Source: Candidatus Fermentibacteraceae bacterium
GTDB taxonomy: Bacteria > Fermentibacterota > Fermentibacteria > Fermentibacterales > JCC-6
Assembly (NCBI GenBank): GCA_027067855.1
Contig: JAMOUX010000013.1
Span: 1-64,000, forward strand
Direction: 5' to 3'
Length of the DNA stretch: 64,000 nucleotides
A program made the translations under genes and the position numbers. The notes beneath the pieces were generated by a model. That model was not told where the DNA came from and searched no databases. It saw only the letters and a program-made list of their open reading frames with translations. Shown here one piece after another: positions 7,787 through 14,301 of the stretch. The number at the start of each line of letters is the position of its first letter. Position 1 is the stretch's first letter.

Positions 7787-8217
7787 TGCCGCACTGCCAT
7801 ACGTTCCTGGAGGAGTTGCGAAGAAGGGGGTACAGGATAACCCGCCAGAGGAAGGCCGTTGTGGAAGTGGTGGCCCACAGCGGACGCCATATGACCGCGG
7901 AAGAGGTGGCGTCGGAACTTTCCCGGAAACAGGAGAAGGCGGATCTCGCCACCGTGTACAGGTCCCTGGAACTCCTGGTGATGAACGGCCTGGCCAGCAA
8001 GCTGGACCTGGGCGACGGCAGGACGGCCTATGCCACGGGCAGGCACGGCCCGCATGCCCACCTGGTCTGCAGGCGGTGCGGAAAGATAACGGAGGTATCG
8101 GAAGAAGATATCTCGCGCATCGTATCGTTCCTTGAAGAAAAGTACGATTTCGACAGCCGGCCTTACCATTTCTCGCTGCACGGCCTTTGTTCTTCCTGCA
8201 GGACGGAGGCCGGTTGA
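7786..8217 (+). CDS. Fur-family metalloregulator, possibly nickel-responsive
   Basis: A 143-residue winged-helix repressor. It has an N-terminal DNA-binding domain (about 5-75, with DLATVYRSLELL as recognition region) and a dimerisation/metal domain with two CxxC structural-zinc pairs, Cys95/Cys98 and Cys135/Cys138. The sensing site is His-rich (His87, His90, His92 in GRHGPHAHLVC). It lacks the Asp that marks PerR, with Thr84 at that place. The H..H.H pattern and its position in front of a nickel/cobalt importer favour a Nur- or Zur-type sensor. It starts in a TGATG overlap with the creatininase gene, and the next operon's promoter begins inside its stop codon. Confidence 0.85.
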   Translation: MPHCHTFLEELRRRGYRITRQRKAVVEVVAHSGRHMTAEEVASELSRKQEKADLATVYRSLELLVMNGLASKLDLGDGRTAYATGRHGPHAHLVCRRCGKITEVSEEDISRIVSFLEEKYDFDSRPYHFSLHGLCSSCRTEAG

Positions 8218-8241
8218 CCCGTTCTTTTCAGATCGTATAAT
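8214..8241 (+). promoter_or_regulatory. Sigma-70-type promoter of the metal-uptake operon
   Basis: TTGACC at 8214-8219 and a perfect TATAAT at 8236-8241 are separated by 16 bases. The -35 box overlaps the stop codon of the Fur-family gene. Transcription would start near 8248, inside the palindrome that follows. Confidence 0.82.
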
Positions 8242-8242
8242 A

Positions 8243-8260
8243 ATTGCAAATATTTGCAAT
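8243..8260 (+). promoter_or_regulatory. Perfect 18-bp palindromic operator, probably bound by the adjacent Fur-family protein
   Basis: ATTGCAAATATTTGCAAT is identical to its own reverse complement over all 18 bases. It begins one base after the -10 box and covers the predicted transcription start, an ideal place for repression. It is of a size and A/T-rich type seen for Fur-family boxes but differs in core sequence from the classical Fur box. Confidence 0.82.
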
Positions 8261-8293
8261 AAGGATCCGATCATACCTTCGAAAGGAGAACGG

Positions 8294-9103
8294 GTGGATG
8301 CGGCAAGGCTTGCAGCCCGGGGGCTGATCGTATTTTTGTGGATTCTCGTTGCGGGTTGCGGCGGGGAAAACGATACGGCCGCCCTGGAAACGGGAACATT
8401 GCGCTTCGTGGCCGACGGTGAGGATTTCGTAAGGAACGGGTTTACCGCTTCCGACGGCTGGAGGCTCACCTTCAGGCATTTCTACGTGACCCTGGAGGAT
8501 GTGAAGGCGTACCGGACCGATCCCCCGTACGATCCCCGTTCCGGGAAGGAAATAGACGGAGACGCGGCGGCATCCCTGCCCGGGAGGCACACCGTCGATC
8601 TCGCCGTCGGCGAACAGCCGGTTACGGTGGGAGTGGTCGGGGGAGTGCCGACAGGGCACTACAACGCGATTTCCTGGAACATGGTCCCCGCTACGGAGGG
8701 GCCGTCGAAGGGTTATTCCATCTACATGGACGTGCTGGCGGAAAAGGACGGTGTGAGTTACGGGTTCGTTCTCGGTATCGAGGATTCCTACCGGTATTGC
8801 GGAGGGGAGTACGTGGGCGACCGACGTAAGGGCTTCGTGGAGCCGGATGTCCCCGGAGAACTGGAAATGACCTTCCACGTGGATCACCTTTTCGGTGACG
8901 GCGAGCAGCCGGAGGATTCCGAGATCAACCGGGCGGCGTTGGGATTCGGACCGTTCGCCGGGCTGGCGGCCGGGGGCGTGGAGCGGGGGGATCTGCTTTC
9001 CCTTGCGAACCGCCTGTCTCCCGATGATTACGGGAAGCTGTCGGATATACTGCCGACCCTGGGCCATACCGGGGAAGGGCACTGCCTGTGCGTTGTGCGC
9101 TAG
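8294..9103 (+). CDS. Lipoprotein heading the nickel/cobalt uptake operon, putative metal-binding
   Basis: A 269-residue protein starting with GTG at 8294 behind AAAGGAG. It has a type II signal peptide with lipobox LVAGC (Cys22), so it should be membrane-anchored outside the cytoplasm. I cannot name the family with certainty. The layout (beta-rich start, LTFRHFYVTLEDVKAY, then GVPTGHYNAISW) is reminiscent of MbnP-type metal-binding proteins. Candidate ligands are the histidines in FHVDHLFGD, Cys in RYCGGEY and the C-terminal GHTGEGHCLC. It is first in the operon controlled by the palindromic operator and overlaps the next gene, which supports a role in capturing metal before transport. Confidence 0.6.
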   Translation: MDAARLAARGLIVFLWILVAGCGGENDTAALETGTLRFVADGEDFVRNGFTASDGWRLTFRHFYVTLEDVKAYRTDPPYDPRSGKEIDGDAAASLPGRHTVDLAVGEQPVTVGVVGGVPTGHYNAISWNMVPATEGPSKGYSIYMDVLAEKDGVSYGFVLGIEDSYRYCGGEYVGDRRKGFVEPDVPGELEMTFHVDHLFGDGEQPEDSEINRAALGFGPFAGLAAGGVERGDLLSLANRLSPDDYGKLSDILPTLGHTGEGHCLCVVR

Positions 9104-9540
9104 CATCGCGCCTGTTCGTCCTGCTGGTTCCGGTGATGGTGGTATCAACGGCGCGGGCACACGGCGTCAGGGTGTTTTGGGAACTGAAAGGAGACTCGGT
9201 TTTCGTTCACGCATCGTTCGATGATGAGTCTCCCATGGCCGGCGCCCGGGTGGCGGTTTTTTCCGGGGCCGAACCTTCCGAACCCTGGATCACCGGTTAC
9301 ACCGACGATGAGGGCTGCTTCGTATTCGTCCCCGACAGGAGGGAATCGTCCCGGTGGGACGTACGGGTCAGGAAGGCCGGTCACGGCGACATAGTACATG
9401 TTTCTCTCGATGCCGGGGGAAACTGTTCCGGCGGGAGGAGCGGTTTCTCGATCCCGCAGATAATCATAATGTCTGCATGCGTGATATGGGGGTTCATCGG
9501 AACGGCCTTCTTCTTCTCGGCGCGGCGGAGGCACGGCTGA
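9088..9540 (+). CDS. NikL/CbiL-like accessory subunit of the nickel ECF transporter
   Basis: A 150-residue protein with a signal peptide (residues 1-24, cut after ...STARA, leaving mature N-terminal His-Gly), an extracytoplasmic beta-sandwich-like domain (RVAVF, GYTDDEGCFVF) and a single C-terminal transmembrane helix (about 124-144). This matches the NikL-type extra components encoded with NikMQO nickel transporters, which favours nickel over cobalt. It begins with GTG at 9088 inside the end of the lipoprotein gene and overlaps CbiM by one base (TGATG). Assignment rests on architecture and neighbours. Confidence 0.65.
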   Translation: MRCALASRLFVLLVPVMVVSTARAHGVRVFWELKGDSVFVHASFDDESPMAGARVAVFSGAEPSEPWITGYTDDEGCFVFVPDRRESSRWDVRVRKAGHGDIVHVSLDAGGNCSGGRSGFSIPQIIIMSACVIWGFIGTAFFFSARRRHG

Positions 9541-10181
9541 TGCATGTTTCCGACGGGATGCTTCCGCCCGGGTTCTGTGCGGGAGGATACGCGGGATCGG
9601 CCGCGCTGGCATGGCTGAGCGTAACCCGGGCGAAGAAAGTGTACGGAAACATCGAAAGGATGGTACCCAGGGCATCGGTGATGGCGGCCGCTTTCTTTGT
9701 GGTTTCCTGGATACACGTGCCCTTTCCGGTGGTTAGCGTGCATCCCCTCCTGGTTGGATTAATGGGTGCGTTGCTCGGATGGATGGCTTTCCCGGCCGTC
9801 ATGATCGCCCTGTTTTTCCAGGCCGTCATGTTCGGCCATGGAGGATTCACCACCCTGGGAGTCAATTCCGTGACCATGGGAGGGGCCGCGCTGGTTTCCA
9901 TGGCGGTGTACCGCGCCATCGGAAGAGGTTCCGGGGGGAAACGTGAATTCACGGCAGGCTTGGCCGCCGGTTTCACCGGCGTGGTGTCGGCCGCTGCGGC
10001 CACGACCGCGGTACTTCTTCTGGGCCTGCCTTCCTATGTTGATCCGGAGGCGGAACGGGCGGCCGTTTCGACCATGGTTCTCTGTCATGTGCCCCTTGCC
10101 GTGGTGGAGGGCCTGTTTACCGCGTCGGTGATGAAATTCCTCGCCGCGGTTTCTCCGGAGATGGTGGAGGGAAATGGCTGA
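9540..10181 (+). CDS. cbiM: Substrate-binding membrane (S) component CbiM/NikM of an ECF nickel/cobalt transporter
   Basis: A 213-residue polytopic membrane protein. Its N-terminus is MHVSDGMLPPG, the signature of CbiM/NikM, in which the amino group and His2 bind Co(II) or Ni(II). A second conserved block, FGHGGFTTLGVNSVTMG, is also present. The ATG at 9540 shares a base with the preceding stop; the correct start is fixed by the need for His at position 2. It works with CbiQ and CbiO, encoded immediately downstream. Confidence 0.93.
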   Translation: MHVSDGMLPPGFCAGGYAGSAALAWLSVTRAKKVYGNIERMVPRASVMAAAFFVVSWIHVPFPVVSVHPLLVGLMGALLGWMAFPAVMIALFFQAVMFGHGGFTTLGVNSVTMGGAALVSMAVYRAIGRGSGGKREFTAGLAAGFTGVVSAAAATTAVLLLGLPSYVDPEAERAAVSTMVLCHVPLAVVEGLFTASVMKFLAAVSPEMVEGNG

Positions 10182-10920
10182 AGGAATTTCCCGGAAGGGT
10201 CTGCTGGTGAAATGGGACGCAGCCTGGAAGGTGCCGTCCATCCTGCTGTTGATGATGTCCATGGCTTTTACGGGAAAACCGGAATATTTCGTTCTTTCCC
10301 CGTTCATCGCCGGAATTTTCACGGTGGTGGCGGGGGTGAATTATGCGAGACTCTTCAAAGTTCTCAAAGCGCCTCTTGCCCTGGCGGTCGCCATGGGGTG
10401 TTTCATGGTATTCTTTTCCGGCGGCGAGCCGTATTCCGCGGGTTTCCAGGCTGTTAGCGGGGATGGCGCGTTGCAGGCCGCGGGTATGGTGAGCAGGGTT
10501 TTCAGTGTTGTGACCATGGGATTCGTGATGGTGACGACCACGCCGGCGGCCGGGCTTCCCGCTTCCATGAGGCGACTCAGGGTACCGGATATCATGATTG
10601 ATATGGCGATGCTCACCGGACGGTACGTGATGGTTATCGGCGAGGATTACAGGAGGATGGAGGTCGCCCGCAGGCTGCGCGGAGGGAGACGCATCCTGTC
10701 GCCGGGGGCGTTCCTGGAAGTGATTCCACAAGTGGCCGCCGGTCTCCTGGTGAGGAGTTTCGAGAGGTCGGAGAACGTATTCAGGGTCATGAAACTGAGA
10801 GGTTACGGGGCTTCGAATGAAAGAGTGCGCGAGACCGTTGGCCCCCGCCGCGTCGACCTCATGCTCAGCGGTGTTGCGATATTGCTGTCCGCGGCGCTCG
10901 TGGTGCCGGAGTTGTTGTGA
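10174..10920 (+). CDS. cbiQ: Transmembrane (T) component CbiQ of the ECF nickel/cobalt transporter
   Basis: A 248-residue energy-coupling transmembrane protein. Several hydrophobic helices fill residues 20-130. The conserved cytoplasmic coupling motifs follow: RRLRVPDIMID and the Ala-Arg-Arg-x-Arg-Gly helix (MEVARRLRGG, about 167-176), with a second version near the end (FRVMKLRGYG). These helices dock into the grooves of the ATPase. It overlaps the end of cbiM by 8 bases. Confidence 0.9.
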   Translation: MAEGISRKGLLVKWDAAWKVPSILLLMMSMAFTGKPEYFVLSPFIAGIFTVVAGVNYARLFKVLKAPLALAVAMGCFMVFFSGGEPYSAGFQAVSGDGALQAAGMVSRVFSVVTMGFVMVTTTPAAGLPASMRRLRVPDIMIDMAMLTGRYVMVIGEDYRRMEVARRLRGGRRILSPGAFLEVIPQVAAGLLVRSFERSENVFRVMKLRGYGASNERVRETVGPRRVDLMLSGVAILLSAALVVPELL

Positions 10921-11681
10921 GAACCCGGGGATCGTCCGCGGTCGGAGTTCGGGAAATAATCTTTTCGTATCCCGGAAGGGAACCTCTGCTGCGCGGATTG
11001 GACCTGGAAATCGCACGGGGTGAAAAAGTCGGCCTGATAGGGCCCAACGGTTCCGGCAAGACCACCCTCATGCTGCTCATCGCGGGAGTGCTTGAACCCG
11101 GATCGGGAACGGTGCAGGTGGAGGGACGTTCCGTGGTTCCCGGCAGGTTCAACCCCGACCTGGGTTTCGTCTTCCAGAATCCCGACGACCAGCTCTTTTG
11201 TCCCACGGTGCTGGACGATCTCCTGTTCGGCCTGCTTAACAAGGGGATATCCCCTTCCCGAAGCAGGGCCATGGCGATGGAATACCTGGAGAAGACGGGT
11301 ATGCTCCACCTGGAAGGAATACCACCCCATCACCTGTCGGGGGGAGAGAAGAGAATGGTTTCCATTGCAGGAATCATGATCACCGATCCGTCGGTGGTGC
11401 TCATGGATGAACCCGAATCCAGCCTGGACTGCCGATGGAAGAGGAAGTTGATGGGATTCCTGTCCGAAACGGACAAGACGCTGCTCGTTGCGTCCCACGA
11501 CCTGGAATTCCTCCTGGAGACCTGCGGAAGGACGGTGATGCTCGACGGCGGAAAGATATGCGCCGACGGACCGTCGGCGGAGATCATGGGTGACGTGGAG
11601 CTGATGCGGGCCCACGGTTTCGAGAAGCCTTACTCCCTGGTCTCCCGCACGGAACCGCACGGAAAAGGTTTTCCGGTATAA
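10917..11681 (+). CDS. cbiO: ATPase (A) component CbiO of the ECF nickel/cobalt transporter
   Basis: A 254-residue ABC ATPase. Walker A is GPNGSGKTT (42-50), the Q-loop FVFQNPDDQLF is of the typical ECF type, the signature is LSGGEKR, Walker B is VVLMDEPES and the switch His is in VASHD. It starts with GTG at 10917, overlapping the cbiQ stop (GTGA). Only one ATPase is encoded, so it probably forms a homodimer. It is the last gene of the operon. Confidence 0.93.
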   Translation: MRTRGSSAVGVREIIFSYPGREPLLRGLDLEIARGEKVGLIGPNGSGKTTLMLLIAGVLEPGSGTVQVEGRSVVPGRFNPDLGFVFQNPDDQLFCPTVLDDLLFGLLNKGISPSRSRAMAMEYLEKTGMLHLEGIPPHHLSGGEKRMVSIAGIMITDPSVVLMDEPESSLDCRWKRKLMGFLSETDKTLLVASHDLEFLLETCGRTVMLDGGKICADGPSAEIMGDVELMRAHGFEKPYSLVSRTEPHGKGFPV

Positions 11682-11710
11682 AAAAGAACCCCGGCTTTCC
11701 GCCGGGGTTC
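11680..11710 (-). terminator. Intrinsic terminator after tRNA-fMet
   Basis: A perfect 10-bp stem, GAACCCCGGC/GCCGGGGTTC (11686-11695 with 11701-11710, loop of 5), is followed on the minus strand by six T residues (11685-11680). It lies 3 bases beyond the tRNA 3' end. The rightward cbiO transcript also meets this hairpin, but without a T-run. Confidence 0.92.
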
Positions 11711-11713
11711 CTG

Positions 11714-11790
<77 letters not shown>

Positions 11791-11803
11791 TCCGTAGTGG
11801 TGC

Positions 11804-11831
11804 ATTATAGGAAAGATGACCATGCTGTCAA
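11804..11831 (-). promoter_or_regulatory. Consensus promoter of tRNA-fMet
   Basis: On the minus strand a perfect TTGACA (11831-11826) and a perfect TATAAT (11809-11804) are separated by 16 bases. The -10 box ends 13 bases before the first tRNA base. It is the strongest-looking promoter in the window. Confidence 0.93.
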
Positions 11832-11832
11832 G

Positions 11833-11864
11833 CCCGGAAGCGCCATGGCGCGTCGGGTTCCGGG
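11833..11864 (-). terminator. Compound hairpin after mvhA, possible transcript end
   Basis: An outer stem CCCGGAA/TTCCGGG (11833-11839 with 11858-11864) encloses the self-complementary GCGCCATGGCGC. It begins directly after the mvhA stop codon. There is no T-run, so it may act as an RNA end-protecting or pausing structure rather than a simple terminator. Confidence 0.35.
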
Positions 11865-11865
11865 T

Positions 11866-13329
11866 TCAGTCCCTTGCGGCCGTGTACACCGGGTTTCCTT
11901 CGGTGTCGTACACTTTCACTATCAACGGCATGGTGCCGGGCAGGGAGTGAGTAGCGCATCCCAGGCAGGGATCGTAGGCCCTGAAACCCATTTCCACCAG
12001 GTTCAGCAGCCCTTCATCCACCTTGCCGTTTCTTATAACCGCCTGGGCGGCCTTTTTCAGGGACATGCAAATGGCTGCGTTATTGTTGGTGGTGCCCACT
12101 ATGAGATTGACTTTACGAATCAGGCCCTTTTCGTCGGTGACGTAGTGGTGGAACAGGGTTCCCCTCGGCGCCTCCACCTGTCCTACTCCCTCTGAGGGAA
12201 CGCCGGTGGGTATGGTTCTTATTTCGTCGGAGGTTATTTCCTCATCGGTCGCCAGTTCCAGCATCCTTTCCGCCGCGTACAGGAGTTCCACCAGCCTCGC
12301 CCAGTGCGTGGCCAGCGTGGCGTTGACCGGCTTGCCCCCCAGGGTGTCGTACATCCTCTCGTATTCCTCCTGCGCCAGGGGAGTGGCCATACCGTCGGCG
12401 GCGTTGCAGCGCGACAGGGGAGTAGCCTTGTAGACTCCGCTGTCCTCGCCGTCCACGAGGCCCTTCCATCCGACCTTTCTTAGGTATGGGAACTTGAGGT
12501 AGGTCCAGGGTTCCACCCTTTCCGCAATATGCTCGGTGTAGTCACCGGCATGGAACCTGGCGAATTCTTTTCCTGCCTGGTCGGTCACCCTGACCATGCC
12601 GTCGTAGAAGTTTATCCTGTTGTTTTCATCGACGGTGCCCATATTGTACGTTTCGTGCCTGTACCCGTCGCTCATTATCAGGTCGACGTATGCCCGGTTG
12701 GAAAGGACGATGTCCCCGAAAATCTTCAGAGTGAAGATGCCGAATTCCACGGCGTCGCGGGCTATCTCTTCTATCTCGGCCCTTTCCTCCTCGATCACCC
12801 CCTTGGATACCCCGCCCGGTATCGATGTGACCGGATGGATCGTTTTGCCTCCCAGGATCTTGATCACGTGATGACATTTGTGCCTGGTGTTTATTACCCG
12901 CAAGCCGACTTCCTTGCCGACCTTGCTCATGACACCCAGGATGTTCCGCACTTTCGGGTCGGCATTGGGGCCCACTATGAAATCGGGGCCTCCCAGTATA
13001 TAGAAATGCGTTGCGTGATCGGTTACGAAGAAAGCGCTGTAGAGCAGTTCCCGAAGTTTCCTGGCTGCCGGGGGAGGTTCCACTCCGTATACGGCGTCCG
13101 CCGCTTTTGCCGACGCCAAGTGGTGCGCCTCGGGGCATACGCCGCATATCCTGGTGGTTATCCTGGCCAACTCTTCCACCGGATGCCCCTCGCAGAAGGC
13201 CTCGAACCCCCTTAGTTCCGGTACCTGGAAATAGACGTTGTCCACGTTACCGGAGTCGTCGAGAAATATTTCTATTCTTCCGTGACCCTCCAGGCGGGTT
13301 ATCGGATCGATGCTAATCCTCGTAGCCAT
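11866..13329 (-). CDS. mvhA: [NiFe] hydrogenase large subunit, MvhA-type (group 3)
   Basis: Carries the Ni-Fe active site of a cytoplasmic hydrogenase that delivers electrons from H2 through MvhG and MvhD to HdrA. In 487 residues the two ligand motifs are complete: RICGVCPEAH (Cys62, Cys65) and DPCLGCATH (Cys455, Cys458, His461). A 26-residue tail follows His461, the segment normally removed by a maturation endopeptidase, and such a protease is encoded first in this operon. There is no signal peptide. The start overlaps mvhG by 17 bases, and this is the last gene of the operon. Confidence 0.94.
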   Translation of the reverse strand: MATRISIDPITRLEGHGRIEIFLDDSGNVDNVYFQVPELRGFEAFCEGHPVEELARITTRICGVCPEAHHLASAKAADAVYGVEPPPAARKLRELLYSAFFVTDHATHFYILGGPDFIVGPNADPKVRNILGVMSKVGKEVGLRVINTRHKCHHVIKILGGKTIHPVTSIPGGVSKGVIEEERAEIEEIARDAVEFGIFTLKIFGDIVLSNRAYVDLIMSDGYRHETYNMGTVDENNRINFYDGMVRVTDQAGKEFARFHAGDYTEHIAERVEPWTYLKFPYLRKVGWKGLVDGEDSGVYKATPLSRCNAADGMATPLAQEEYERMYDTLGGKPVNATLATHWARLVELLYAAERMLELATDEEITSDEIRTIPTGVPSEGVGQVEAPRGTLFHHYVTDEKGLIRKVNLIVGTTNNNAAICMSLKKAAQAVIRNGKVDEGLLNLVEMGFRAYDPCLGCATHSLPGTMPLIVKVYDTEGNPVYTAARD

Positions 13330-14284
13330 CCGTTATCTTCCTCCTGAGTATCGAGTGGGGCAGGCTGAAGCGGTAGAACAACCCGGCGGGACAGGGTATC
13401 CCGGACATGATCGCGTCTGTTTCATCCGGGTCCGTGGAATCGATGATCGAGCCCAGGGCGCTTACTATCTTGGCTCCCTGGTCGAATACTCCGGGCGGCG
13501 CCCCGTAGCATCCCCTGCAAGGCATTCCCACCGACGGGCAAAGGGCTCCGCAACCGGAGCGGGTACCTATTCCGGCGCAGTATACGCCCTGTTCCAGCAG
13601 GCACCTGTCCGGTTCCGGCTCCAGGAGGTGGGGACGTACGAAGCCGGATATCCCGGTTTCCTTCTTCTCCAGGGAGCATTCGTCGCAGACTATCTTGGAG
13701 CCCGCTCCCACCACGTTCCCCTTTCCGGGCAGGGTTCCGTCGAGAATCGCCTCTAACACCTCCCATGTCCGGTCGGCAACCGGGGGACATCCCGGAACGT
13801 AGTAATCCACGTCCACCACCTGGTCCAGGGTGTAAACGGTGTCGTATAGTTCAGGCAGTTCGAGTTCCCCTTCCGGAGTTTCCGTTTTTACTTCGGGAAG
13901 TACGTTCCCGGGATTTTCCACCGAGGGAGCGCTGATATAGCTGCGGTCCAGGATATCTTCTTCGGACACGAGATTGGCCAGGCCCGGAATACAACCTTCG
14001 TGGGCGCAGGAACCGTATGCCACGAGGATCTTGGATTTCTTTCTCAGGAGACCGGCCATCTCTTCGTTTTCGGAATTGCGGATGGCGCCGTTGAAAAGGC
14101 ACACGTCGATGAAGTCGTCTTCCATGGCCCTGAGGTCGTCATACTTCACATCCATGGCGCAGGGCCAGAAGATTATGTCCGCGGCTTCCGCCAGGACAGG
14201 CAACCTGTCGCCTATGTCCAGCACCGCTATCTCACAGCCTCCACAGCTTGCCGCCCAGTAGAAGGCGACCTTGGGCTTACCCAT
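13313..14284 (-). CDS. mvhG: [NiFe] hydrogenase small subunit, MvhG-type
   Basis: The iron-sulfur electron-transfer subunit paired with MvhA, 323 residues, with no Tat signal, consistent with a soluble cytoplasmic enzyme. The proximal-cluster motif SCGGCE (Cys14, Cys17) opens the protein. Further cysteines follow in GSCAHEGC and PGCPP. A Cys-rich second half (CDECSLEKK, CGALCPSVGMPCRGCYG) fits additional clusters. The ATG at 14284 has GGAAG 6 bases upstream; a GTG at 14305 overlapping the previous stop is possible but lacks a ribosome site. Confidence 0.92.
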   Translation of the reverse strand: MGKPKVAFYWAASCGGCEIAVLDIGDRLPVLAEAADIIFWPCAMDVKYDDLRAMEDDFIDVCLFNGAIRNSENEEMAGLLRKKSKILVAYGSCAHEGCIPGLANLVSEEDILDRSYISAPSVENPGNVLPEVKTETPEGELELPELYDTVYTLDQVVDVDYYVPGCPPVADRTWEVLEAILDGTLPGKGNVVGAGSKIVCDECSLEKKETGISGFVRPHLLEPEPDRCLLEQGVYCAGIGTRSGCGALCPSVGMPCRGCYGAPPGVFDQGAKIVSALGSIIDSTDPDETDAIMSGIPCPAGLFYRFSLPHSILRRKITDGYED

Positions 14285-14301
14285 GGGCACTTCCTTCCCC
14301 G

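Noticed and set aside
11686-11710. Hairpin as a rightward terminator for the cbiMQO operon
   Set aside because: The stem is perfect but the T-run is on the minus strand only. It was assigned to the tRNA-fMet transcript; any effect on cbiO would be secondary.
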